64,000 nt of DNA from Flavobacteriales bacterium (GTDB taxonomy: Bacteria; Bacteroidota; Bacteroidia; Flavobacteriales; UBA1820): positions 62,001 through 126,000 of the forward strand of contig QALN01000012.1 in assembly GCA_003150615.1 (NCBI GenBank). The letters are read 5' to 3'. This document shows positions 8,648-16,815 of the stretch, in pieces (the first letter of the stretch is position 1; each line of letters starts with the position of its first letter). The notes beneath the pieces are model-generated. The model made no database searches, was not told where the DNA came from, and saw only the letters and a program-made list of their open reading frames with translations. A program made the translations under genes and the position numbers.

Positions 8648-10621
8648 TCAGACGACCCTGTCGCCTAATTCTTCATCTAGACGCTTACGCAAGTAAATCA
8701 GACGATTCTGTTTTTCGTACGCTTCAGCTCTTTTTTCATCAGGAATAATATTATTTACCATTATTCCATTAATTTCATTTTCTAGATTTTTGACATGCGC
8801 TTCGCGGTAGCGCAGTACTATGTCCTTGGTAAAGGTATCGGCAACGCATGTGAAATCGCGCACCGCTACGCCGAGTTTGTCCCAGCGCGCCAGTTGATAG
8901 TCGTCGCCTATGAGGTCGGATACGAGCGTTACGAGGGCTGAATCCTCGTTCTTGAGGAAATGTGCCGGTTCTATCGGTTCTTTTGCCGCTACGAGCATTT
9001 TTATGCCCTCGAATATGTTTTGCAGCAGAGGATTGCGGAGCGTTATCCCGTCCACGGCGAAACTGTCTATGATTTCGCGGGCTATCGTTATGCGGTAGGT
9101 GCTGCCTACTTCTTCGGTGCGTCCGCGTTGGTCTTCGCATGCGACGGGCTCTTCCATCTCCACTTCCGTATCGCCGTAAAGCAGCATTATGCGTATGATA
9201 TCCCGCTCTATGGCCTCGAAAGGCGAGGTCTTATCCTCATTTTTATCCACGCTCAGACGTTCGCGCGCCGCGGCACGCTCAGCCGCCTTTTGCGCCTGGG
9301 CGATGTATTCTTTGTTGTTCTTCTGGTCTATCTGCGCCAGTTCGCGGAAAAGGGACGCTTCGGATACGTCCATTATGCGCGAGCATTCCTTTATGTACAG
9401 TTCGCGCTTTATATGGTCCGATATTTTGGAAACGGACACGACGATGTCGCGTACAAGGCGCGACTTGAGTATCGGGTCGCCGGAAGCCTCGTCAAGGAGC
9501 ATCCTCGCTTTGAAGTCTATGAAGTCCGTGCGGCCTTTTTCGAGGTATTCGCGCAGTTCGGACGGGGTATGTTTGCGGGCAAAGGAATCGGGGTCGTCCC
9601 CGTCGGGAAATGTCAGTACGCGAACGTTCATGTCCGCCGCAAGGAGCATGTCGATACCCCGGAACGAAGCTTTTATGCCGGCGGCATCGCCGTCGTAAAG
9701 GACGGTGATGTTCGGCGTGAGGCGTTTAATTAGCCTTATTTGTCCTTCGGTGAGCGAAGTGCCCGACGAAGCCACAACGTTTTCTATTCCCGACTGGTGC
9801 ATCGAAATGACATCCATATAGCCTTCGACCAGATAGCATGAATCGCTTTTTATTATTGCGCTTTTGGCCTGATAAAGCCCGTATAGGATGTCGCTCTTGT
9901 GGTATATCTCGCTTTCAGGCGAGTTGAGGTACTTGGCTATCGTCTTTTCGCTTTGTAGCGTGCGGCCTCCGAATCCTGCCACCCGGCCCGAAAAAGTATG
10001 TATCGGGAAAATGACGCGCCCACGGAAACGGTCCGTGCGGCGCCCGTCCTCGCGCAGGATGGAGAGCCCGGTCTTGTCGAGGAATTCCGGTTTGTAACCT
10101 TTTGCGATGGCTTGCTCGGTAAATGCGGACCAGCCCTCAGGTGAATAACCCAGTGCGAACTTTTCCATCGAAGAGTCCGAAATACCCCGCGAGCGGAAAT
10201 ACGACAGCCCGATGTTACGCCCGTCGGCTGTTTCCGTCATCTGTCGGCGGAACCACTGGGCGGCGTATTCGGATACTATGTACAGGCTTTCGCGTTCTTC
10301 GGCCGCTTGTTTCGCCTCGTTCGACACCTCGGTTTCCTCGATAGGGATGTTGTATTTTTTTGCTATATAACGTATGGCTTCCGGATAGGAACAGTGTTCT
10401 ACCTCCATCACGAACGTAACGACTGTCCCGCCTTTACCGGACGAGAAGTCTTTCCAGATGCCTTTGGCCGGAGATACCATGAACGAAGGCGTTTTTTCGT
10501 CGGCGAACGGGGACAAGCCCTTGTAGTTCGATCCGGAACGCCGCAGGGCCACGAAGTCGCCTATCACCTCTTCTATGCGCGCTTCTGAGAAAACCCTGTC
10601 TATCGTATCTTTGGATATCAT
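8648..10621 (-). CDS. dnaG: DNA primase without zinc-binding residues
   Basis: Makes RNA primers at the replication fork. 657 residues. The N-terminal domain has the fold pattern of the CHC2 zinc ribbon, but all zinc ligands are replaced: NYKGLSPFADEKTPSFMVSP and IWKDFSSGKGG, where Cys-x2-His and Cys-x2-Cys would stand. The catalytic core keeps RFRGRVIFPIHTFSGRVAGFGGR, the TOPRIM Glu in YLVEGYMDVISMHQ and the DGDAAGIKA metal-binding motif. The C-terminal helicase-interacting region follows. The reading frame is intact, so this looks like real loss of zinc, not decay; I recall similar zinc-less primases in Flavobacteriia. Confidence 0.95.
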   Translation of the reverse strand: MISKDTIDRVFSEARIEEVIGDFVALRRSGSNYKGLSPFADEKTPSFMVSPAKGIWKDFSSGKGGTVVTFVMEVEHCSYPEAIRYIAKKYNIPIEETEVSNEAKQAAEERESLYIVSEYAAQWFRRQMTETADGRNIGLSYFRSRGISDSSMEKFALGYSPEGWSAFTEQAIAKGYKPEFLDKTGLSILREDGRRTDRFRGRVIFPIHTFSGRVAGFGGRTLQSEKTIAKYLNSPESEIYHKSDILYGLYQAKSAIIKSDSCYLVEGYMDVISMHQSGIENVVASSGTSLTEGQIRLIKRLTPNITVLYDGDAAGIKASFRGIDMLLAADMNVRVLTFPDGDDPDSFARKHTPSELREYLEKGRTDFIDFKARMLLDEASGDPILKSRLVRDIVVSVSKISDHIKRELYIKECSRIMDVSEASLFRELAQIDQKNNKEYIAQAQKAAERAAARERLSVDKNEDKTSPFEAIERDIIRIMLLYGDTEVEMEEPVACEDQRGRTEEVGSTYRITIAREIIDSFAVDGITLRNPLLQNIFEGIKMLVAAKEPIEPAHFLKNEDSALVTLVSDLIGDDYQLARWDKLGVAVRDFTCVADTFTKDIVLRYREAHVKNLENEINGIMVNNIIPDEKRAEAYEKQNRLIYLRKRLDEELGDRVV

Positions 10622-10688
10622 CGTCGTTGTTTGCGTTTTTTTACGGGCTGTATGTCCCGCAGTATGTATGTGCGGGTATTTTTTCCGT

Positions 10689-12359
10689 TTAAGAGAGTAT
10701 CTGTTCGAGTATTTTTTCCGTAATAAGGTATGTCGGCCGGACGCCGGCTTCGCCCAGAGGCCCTGACGCCAGTGTCAGGGAGGTGTCCAAGGGGTTGTCC
10801 GAAGCATAGTAGGCATAGCGCAGGACCACTTCGCGCGATATGTTTCCGCGTATGCGGGAATGAGCCTGTATTGCTTTCTGGTAATGCGCGCCTTCCATTT
10901 CAAGGCCTATCGCGCCCCACGATGAGCGGTGGAAGAACTCCAGTACGTCCTTGTTTTGGAGCGAAGTGCCCAAGACCGTTATCATAGTGCCTTCGAATGT
11001 TTTTATGCCGCTGTCGCGGAAATCTCCGGCGCTTAGCGCGTTTTCGAACGGATAATTGTCAGCCGTGCCTTCGAATACGTGTGCCGTAGGTATCATGATG
11101 TCCCCTTTTCCGCCGGACAGTATCCCGGCCTTGCCCATTATCGATACGGAGCGTATGTCCAGGAATTGTTTTGCGCCATCGGGTAAGTCTATCGGCTTGA
11201 GCAATTCGTCCATTATCTCGAATGCCTGTTCTCCGAAAGCGTAGTCTATTACCACTATCACCGGGGCAGAGCCGTGTGATGGCGAAGAATATTTTTCCTT
11301 CAACGACGGTATGGCGGCGCAGTCGAATATCTGTACGTCCACACTGGCTCCGGATTCGTCCTTTATCCATGCCATGCCGTTGCCTTCGGCGTAATGTCTT
11401 ATCACGTCCATGAGTCCGGCATTTTCGTGTTTGGATAGGGCGAGGAACAGGTTGGACGGGATTTTAATCCCTGAGGCTTTCAGGGCGTCGGTGGCCATCA
11501 GTATGTTCATCACGCTGTGCATATTGGCGCTGACGATGTGTAGCGGGCGTTTGTCCAAATGCAGGGCGGCTATACGGTTTTTGACGGTCGAAGCCCATGC
11601 TTCGCCGTATATGTGGTGGCCTATGCGTTCTCGCAGGTTGGCCGAGAACGATATTTCGCGTTTTTTTCCCAGAGTGACTTCTTCTATGGACAAGCGTCCA
11701 AGGTAATAGACTATGCCGAACAGACGGTCTTCGTTGCCTGGTGCGGCGAACTTGCAGTAAGCGGCCTGGACTTCTTCGAACGTGCGTCCGAGCAATGTTG
11801 CGATGTATGAGAGGTACACTTCCCGTTTTTTATCGTCCAGTTGCAGTCCGTTTTTGACCATTTCCTCGATTTTGCGCCATTCGCGGGTGAATATGCCAGG
11901 CGAAGGCATGGCGTGGGTCATTATCTTGTCCGCTTCGTTGTACAGGAACGTCAGATGCGAGAGCGAATCGTATATGTCCGACCGTCCGTGCGTTATCTGT
12001 ATGTTCATCTGGTCGGCATCTATGCGGAAACAACTGTGGCGTCTGCGGGCAGGTATTATGGCTTCGAACGAAGATTCGTAGCCTTCTTCCGAAGTGAAAT
12101 GTATGTAGCGGCATTCTTCGATTCCGATGGGCAGGCGGTCCAGAACGTACGATAGACCGTCCATCTCCACTTTGTCCGCGTCGGTTATGGAGCCATATAT
12201 TTCTGGCGATAGCGTGAGCAGGGCTTTGCGCAAAGACTGGCCCGATACGCCACCCGGTTTGTAAAAACCCCGGTTGAACATATGGCGCATCGTCACGTAC
12301 AGTTTTTCTATGGCGCTGCTGGATTCCTGGGCGCGTGTCCTTTGTCGTTGTAGTAGCAT
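10689..12359 (-). CDS. Conserved Bacteroidota protein with nucleoside-phosphorylase-like C-terminus (possibly DUF6909)
   Basis: 556 residues, no signal peptide, soluble. I place it in the DUF6909 family from memory only. Residues 1-330 are mainly helical and match nothing I recognise. The C-terminal part (about 390-556) resembles PNP/UDP-phosphorylase-like folds: SIMGKAGILSGGKGDIMIPTAHVFEGT is like the phosphate/strand segment, and GTMITVLGTSLQ then GAIGLEMEGAHYQKAI is like the nucleoside-binding E-M-E-G-A motif. A nucleoside- or nucleotide-cleaving role is a possibility, not shown. The minus-strand start ATG at 12357-12359 has TATCTTTA about 24 bases upstream. Confidence 0.75.
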   Translation of the reverse strand: MLLQRQRTRAQESSSAIEKLYVTMRHMFNRGFYKPGGVSGQSLRKALLTLSPEIYGSITDADKVEMDGLSYVLDRLPIGIEECRYIHFTSEEGYESSFEAIIPARRRHSCFRIDADQMNIQITHGRSDIYDSLSHLTFLYNEADKIMTHAMPSPGIFTREWRKIEEMVKNGLQLDDKKREVYLSYIATLLGRTFEEVQAAYCKFAAPGNEDRLFGIVYYLGRLSIEEVTLGKKREISFSANLRERIGHHIYGEAWASTVKNRIAALHLDKRPLHIVSANMHSVMNILMATDALKASGIKIPSNLFLALSKHENAGLMDVIRHYAEGNGMAWIKDESGASVDVQIFDCAAIPSLKEKYSSPSHGSAPVIVVIDYAFGEQAFEIMDELLKPIDLPDGAKQFLDIRSVSIMGKAGILSGGKGDIMIPTAHVFEGTADNYPFENALSAGDFRDSGIKTFEGTMITVLGTSLQNKDVLEFFHRSSWGAIGLEMEGAHYQKAIQAHSRIRGNISREVVLRYAYYASDNPLDTSLTLASGPLGEAGVRPTYLITEKILEQILS

Positions 12360-12470
12360 AATTCGGGATGTTTTTAGCTGTAAAGATAGCTATTTTTGTG
12401 TTAATGATATGTGGGGCATGCATTTTTAGAGCAATGCACAAAGATGCGCAAGGGGGATATAAGCGGGAAT

Positions 12471-12714
12471 AAAAAAAGACTGCGCCCGGTTAAAAATGTG
12501 AAAATTACTAATCCTAAACAATAGAAACTGCTTTTGCCATTTGAAAAAACTAATGTTACGAACTATGGGCGCAGTCAAAAAAAGCCATGAATACAATATT
12601 CTGTTAATTTCAATAATTTTCGCTCGGTCCGCCGGTGCGGAAACGGGTAAGGAAAAGTTCGGCGTGTTCCGTTTTTTGAAAAAATCACACGTAGCCGAAA
12701 CGGCATGAAATCTT
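12471..12714 (-). ncRNA. Candidate structured non-coding RNA
   Basis: The 563-bp gap 12360-12922 has no convincing gene. On the minus strand it carries an exact -7 element TATATTTG (12729-12722). After it comes a stem TTCGG-CGTGT pairing with ACACG-CCGAA, then GAATA/TATTC, then a 10-bp terminal stem GACTGCGCCC (12576-12567) with GGGCGCAGTC (12487-12478) closing an 80-base AU-rich loop, followed directly by seven U. Promoter, paired elements and a U-run together suggest a transcript of about 240 bases. It is not RNase P, tmRNA or SRP RNA; a 6S-like or Bacteroidales-specific RNA is possible. Confidence 0.35.
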
Positions 12715-12872
12715 TCTGTGACAAATATAGCAAAACTGCAATATATTGTGGATGGTATTGGGGTGTTTTTTTCGCACATAGAAACAAAATTAGCGCTTTT
12801 ATCTGCCGGAAAGTGCTATATACGCACTTTGGAGCGGGATGGTGGTTTTTTGATTATTCGAAAAATTACTAA

Positions 12873-12885
12873 CTTGTAATACAAG
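12873..12885 (+). promoter_or_regulatory. Perfect palindrome upstream of the XRE gene
   Basis: CTTGTA-A-TACAAG, 13 bp, 38 bases before the ATG and overlapping a weak TAACTTGT -7-like element. XRE repressors often bind such sites and control themselves; this is inference from position. Confidence 0.45.
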
Positions 12886-12922
12886 CTTTTCAAGAAAAAA
12901 AATAATTTCCCAAATACAATAT

Positions 12923-13165
12923 ATGCGAGGCGCGGAAACGGCGATTTACGAATGCATTTCTTCGGGGGACTTCGGTAGCCTGGTGAAATTGTTGCGCCAT
13001 AGACGCAATTTGAAGCAAACGGAGCTTGCCGAGCGTTCCGGGGTATCTGTTAACACAATAATCGGACTTGAAAGAGGGCGTTTCAATGTGTCGGAGGATA
13101 TAATGAGGAAACTTTCTTCGGCGCTTGGTATGGACCTTATGTTTACGATGCAGCCTAAAAGATGA
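12923..13165 (+). CDS. Small XRE-family transcriptional regulator
   Basis: 80-residue protein that is almost entirely a HTH_3 domain: LVKLLRHRRNLKQTELAERSGVSVNTIIGLERGRFNVSEDIMRKLSSALGMDL. This is close to HipB-type and phage-repressor-type regulators. It stands alone: no toxin or kinase gene follows, because the next gene (aspartokinase) is convergent and a strong terminator comes 22 bp after the stop. A perfect 13-bp palindrome in its promoter region may be its own operator. Its targets cannot be told from the window. Confidence 0.85.
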   Translation: MRGAETAIYECISSGDFGSLVKLLRHRRNLKQTELAERSGVSVNTIIGLERGRFNVSEDIMRKLSSALGMDLMFTMQPKR

Positions 13166-13186
13166 TTTGCTGTCACGGGAAAAAAT

Positions 13187-13220
13187 AAAAAAGGCGTGGC
13201 TTTGAAGCCACGCCTTTTTT
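13187..13220. terminator. Bidirectional terminator between XRE gene and aspartokinase
   Basis: Inverted repeat with core GGCGTGGC (13193-13200) and GCCACGCC (13207-13214), flanked by A6 and T6, so it can end transcription from both convergent genes. Confidence 0.88.
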
Positions 13221-13238
13221 ATCTGCCGGCAGTGAATG

Positions 13239-14552
13239 TTATTTCGAGAAAAGATGGCCGCTCAGGCTGCGCAGTGCGTCTTTTTTGCTTGCGGAGTCTA
13301 TGAGTATGGATATGTTGTTGTTGCTGCCTCCGTAGGATATCATGCGCACGGGCATTCCTTTGAGCGCCGCGAAAATGTCCATACTGCGTTCGTCCTGAAC
13401 GATATCGTGCCCGACTATGGAAATGATGGTCTGTCCCTTGTCTACCGAAACTATGCCGAATTCGCGGAGTTCGGACACTATGCGCGAGAGATTAGATTCG
13501 TCTTCGATGGTCAGCGATACGGCTACTTCCGAGGTGGTTATCATGTCTATCGGAGTGCGGTAACGCTCGAATATCTCGAAAATGCGGCGCAGAAAACCGT
13601 ATGCCAGAAGCATCCGTGCCGATTGTATCTTTATGGCCGTGATGCCGTCTTTGGCCGCTATGGCCTTTACGCCTCCTTTTCCATAGTCCGAACATATCAG
13701 AGTGCCGTGGGCCGAAGGGTCCATAGTGTTTTTGAGCCATACGGGTACTCCTGCGTTGTGCGCCGGGATGATACACAGTGGATGCAGTATTTTAGCTCCG
13801 AAATAGGCAAGCTCCTCGGCTTCGCTGTATGATAACCGTGCTACCGGAGCCGTACCGTCGACTACACGCGGATCGTTGTTGTGCAACCCGTCGATGTCTG
13901 TCCATATCTGTACTTCGTCGGCTTTTAGTGCCGCGCCTATTATCGTGGCCGTGTAGTCGCTGCCCCCGCGTTGGAGGTTGTCCACTTCGCCCCATGCGTT
14001 CAGGCAGATATAGCCCTGGGTTATGAATATCTTTGTCCCCTCGTGTCGGGACAGCTGTTCTTCGATGTTCTTGGTTATGTAGTACAGGTCCGGCTCGCCC
14101 AGACGGTCGGTGCGCATGAACGATAATGCAGGTATCAAAGCAGACCCGATGCCCTGCTGGCTAAGGTAATAATGGAACAGTTCGGTGGAAATAAGTTCGC
14201 CGAAAGAGAGTATTTTTTTCTCGTCCTGTACTGTGAAGTTTGCGTTTATGCATTCTCCCAGACGGTCGAATTTTTCTTCTATGAATGCGTGTGCCCGTTC
14301 CCTGGTTTGTGTCGAAGAAAACAGTTCGTCTACTACGCTCCGGTATTTCTCCCTCAGCGATTCTGTCTTTTGCGCCGCTGCCGCCACGTCTCCCGCGTAA
14401 CAGTTGTCCGATATTTCCACCAGGGAGTTGGTCGTTCCTGACATGGCCGAAAGTACCACTATCTTTTCCTGTCCGTCGTTTATTATTTCCGCTACCGATG
14501 CCATTCTGGAGGCCGAGCCTACCGACGTGCCTCCGAACTTATAAATTTTCAT
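13239..14552 (-). CDS. lysC: Aspartate kinase (monofunctional)
   Basis: Phosphorylates aspartate, first step to lysine, threonine and methionine. 437 residues. The kinase domain begins MKIYKFGGTSVGSASRM, with later motifs FGELISTELFHYYLSQ, LQRGGSDYTATIIGAAL and DGLHNNDPRVV. The C-terminal part has two ACT domains (about 310-437), including GITAIKIQSARMLLAYGFL and QTIISIVGHDIV, so feedback control by an end product is expected; which amino acid cannot be read from sequence. No homoserine dehydrogenase domain is fused. An ACT protein gene starts divergently 135 bp away. Confidence 0.93.
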   Translation of the reverse strand: MKIYKFGGTSVGSASRMASVAEIINDGQEKIVVLSAMSGTTNSLVEISDNCYAGDVAAAAQKTESLREKYRSVVDELFSSTQTRERAHAFIEEKFDRLGECINANFTVQDEKKILSFGELISTELFHYYLSQQGIGSALIPALSFMRTDRLGEPDLYYITKNIEEQLSRHEGTKIFITQGYICLNAWGEVDNLQRGGSDYTATIIGAALKADEVQIWTDIDGLHNNDPRVVDGTAPVARLSYSEAEELAYFGAKILHPLCIIPAHNAGVPVWLKNTMDPSAHGTLICSDYGKGGVKAIAAKDGITAIKIQSARMLLAYGFLRRIFEIFERYRTPIDMITTSEVAVSLTIEDESNLSRIVSELREFGIVSVDKGQTIISIVGHDIVQDERSMDIFAALKGMPVRMISYGGSNNNISILIDSASKKDALRSLSGHLFSK

Positions 14553-14687
14553 GTTTATTTGATGTTTTCATCATTTTGTTACAAAAATAGGTCTTCAGGA
14601 ATATTTTTAAAAAATAATTCCATATTTGAACAACGGTAATTATCTTTGTTCGGTATTTAACAACGAAGTAAAAACACGAGTACGATT

Positions 14688-15347
14688 ATGAAATCCATTT
14701 CATCCGTAGTAGAGAATATAATAAAGGAAAAACCGTATCTGGAGGAAGCTCTCGCTCAGGATCTTATAAACATATCTTCTCTGGCGCGCGCCATACAGCC
14801 CGAAATAGAGGCCGCCACTAAAAAAGAGGTTCGCGAAGGGGCTATAATAATGGCTATAAAAAGGATACACCCTATACTCCAGTTCGAACTGGAAAACAAG
14901 ATAAAACAAACGATAAAAGCGTTGGGGGACATAACTGTGCGCTCGAATCTGGTGAAATACACGTTTAAAAACTCGCCCACCCTTATCGTCCGCCAGAGCC
15001 AGCTTCTGGACCATATAGGAGGCAGCCAGGATATTTTTTACACGTACTCCCAAGGCGTGTATGAAACGACAATCATATTGTCGAATACCGTAGAAGGCAA
15101 GACGGACGAGTATTTCAAAGGCGAGACACTCATTTCCAAAGCTCCTAAACTGGCTTCGATAACGGTCAAACTGCCCGTCGAAAACGCTAACTGTTCCGGA
15201 CTGTATTACTATATATTCAAAAAAGTAGCGTGGGAGGGTATAAACCTGCTGGAGGTTGTATCCACGACCAACGAATTCACCCTTATCGTGTCGCAGGACG
15301 ATATAGACAAGGCTTTCTCGGTCATAAAACGCCTTAACATGGCATAA
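14688..15347 (+). CDS. ACT domain-containing protein
   Basis: 219 residues, soluble. The N-terminal part (1-70) is helical, with KEVREGAIIMAIKRI, and the middle (80-150) carries a beta-rich segment. The C-terminal part (about 155-219) looks like an aspartokinase-type ACT domain: SITVKLPVENANCSGLYYYIF, then EGINLLEVVSTTNEFTLIVSQDDIDKAFSVIKRL, the classical pattern for amino-acid-binding ACT repeats. It has no kinase domain. Divergent pairing with aspartokinase suggests, but does not show, a regulatory link. The exact -7 element TATCTTTG lies at 14641-14648. radA starts 11 bp after the stop, so the two are likely co-transcribed. Confidence 0.78.
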   Translation: MKSISSVVENIIKEKPYLEEALAQDLINISSLARAIQPEIEAATKKEVREGAIIMAIKRIHPILQFELENKIKQTIKALGDITVRSNLVKYTFKNSPTLIVRQSQLLDHIGGSQDIFYTYSQGVYETTIILSNTVEGKTDEYFKGETLISKAPKLASITVKLPVENANCSGLYYYIFKKVAWEGINLLEVVSTTNEFTLIVSQDDIDKAFSVIKRLNMA

Positions 15348-15358
15348 CGGCGCGGAGT

Positions 15359-16738
15359 ATGGCAAAGACAAAGACAGTATTCGTATGTTCTTCGTGCGGA
15401 ATGGAATACCCCAAGTGGTACGGCCAGTGTCCCTCGTGCCGCCAGTGGAACACGCTCAAGGAACAGACGGTGACGGTAGCTCCGGCCGGGCAGTCTGTGC
15501 CCGCATGGGGGTTGGCAAATGAAAGCGGCAGGCCTCAGAGCAAGCCTCTGAACATACTGGAGGTGGAATTTTCCGAACAACAGAGGATAAACACGTCGGA
15601 TTCCGAACTTGACCGCATACTCGGAGGCGGGCTTGTGCCCGGTTCGCTCGTGCTTTTGGGCGGGGAGCCGGGAATAGGAAAGTCCACGCTGATGCTTCAG
15701 CTGGCTCTGCGCGCTCAAGGTTTGCGAACACTGTATGTGTCTGGCGAGGAATCCGCTCGGCAGATAAAAATGCGCGCCCAGCGGATAGGGGTATCGAACG
15801 AAGAGTGTTACGTATTGTCCGAAACGCGTACCGACGCTATTTTTTCGCATATATCGCAGGTCAAACCTTCGATGGTGGTTATAGATTCCATACAGACATT
15901 GTCCACGCCCGCCGTGGAGGCTTCGCCGGGGAGTGTTTCCCAGATACGCGAGTGCACGGGCGAGCTGTTGCGTTACGCCAAGCAAAGCGGCGTGCCTGTG
16001 ATACTGATAGGGCATATTACGAAGGACGGTTCGTTGGCCGGGCCGAAGATACTGGAGCATATGGTCGATACCGTATTACAGTTCGAAGGCGACCGCAACC
16101 ATATATACCGCATAGTGCGGGTGCAGAAAAACCGTTTCGGTTCTACGGATGAAATGGGTATTTACAGTATGTCCGGCGGCGGGCTTACGGTGGTGGACAA
16201 TCCTTCGTCGGCGCTTATTTCCCAGCATAATTCCCAGCTTTCGGGCAACAGCATAGCCGTGACTCTGGAGGGTATGCGGCCTATAATGATAGAGGTGCAG
16301 GCTCTGGTGTCGTCAGCCGTGTACGGAACGCCGCAACGCAGTTCTACGGGTTACGATATAAAGCGTCTGAACATGCTTCTGGCCGTGTTGGAAAAACGCG
16401 CCGGTTTCCGTCTGGCGGCAAAGGACGTTTTTCTGAACATAACGGGCGGCATACGTGTGGACGATCCTGCGCTGGATTTGGCGGTGGTGGCGGCGGTTTT
16501 GTCTTCGGACCAGGATATTCCGGTGGGGGAAAAGACGTGTTTTGCGGCCGAGGTGGGGCTTTCCGGCGAGATACGTCCTGTCACGCGTGTCGAACAACGT
16601 ATAAACGAGGCGCAGAAATTGGGATTCAATATAATTTTCGTGTCGGAATACAACAAGGTGAATCCTGCTGATTATCCATCCATACGTGTTATGCCTATAG
16701 GCAGGATAGAGCAGCTGATAAAATTCTGTTTTGCGTGA
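15359..16738 (+). CDS. radA: DNA repair protein RadA/Sms
   Basis: ATPase that helps to process recombination intermediates, acting as a helicase on D-loops. 459 residues. N-terminal zinc finger CSSCGMEYPKWYGQCPSC (residues about 10-27), then a RecA-like domain with Walker A GGEPGIGKSTL and Walker B-like MVVIDSIQTL, the RadA signature VQKNRFGSTDE, and a C-terminal Lon-protease-like domain (about 290-459) with VDDPALDLAVVAAVLSS. The Lon catalytic residues are generally lost in this family. Length and order of domains are normal. It follows the ACT protein gene by 11 bp. Confidence 0.96.
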   Translation: MAKTKTVFVCSSCGMEYPKWYGQCPSCRQWNTLKEQTVTVAPAGQSVPAWGLANESGRPQSKPLNILEVEFSEQQRINTSDSELDRILGGGLVPGSLVLLGGEPGIGKSTLMLQLALRAQGLRTLYVSGEESARQIKMRAQRIGVSNEECYVLSETRTDAIFSHISQVKPSMVVIDSIQTLSTPAVEASPGSVSQIRECTGELLRYAKQSGVPVILIGHITKDGSLAGPKILEHMVDTVLQFEGDRNHIYRIVRVQKNRFGSTDEMGIYSMSGGGLTVVDNPSSALISQHNSQLSGNSIAVTLEGMRPIMIEVQALVSSAVYGTPQRSSTGYDIKRLNMLLAVLEKRAGFRLAAKDVFLNITGGIRVDDPALDLAVVAAVLSSDQDIPVGEKTCFAAEVGLSGEIRPVTRVEQRINEAQKLGFNIIFVSEYNKVNPADYPSIRVMPIGRIEQLIKFCFA

Positions 16739-16815
16739 TGTAATATTTTAGCTGCGGCGCTTTTCCGTTTACATACTGTTTTATATACGCATTTATTATT
16801 CGAGAAATATAAGTT

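Noticed and set aside
8648..10621. Primase as a pseudogene because the zinc ligands are lost
   Set aside because: The frame is intact over 657 residues and all TOPRIM motifs are present.
12426..12779. Open frame of 117 codons on the minus strand in the gap before the XRE gene
   Set aside because: Composition is not protein-like, and it covers the predicted promoter and stems of the RNA candidate; no family pattern.
12923..13238. Toxin-antitoxin pair around the XRE gene
   Set aside because: No second small gene: a terminator follows at once, and the next gene is convergent aspartokinase.
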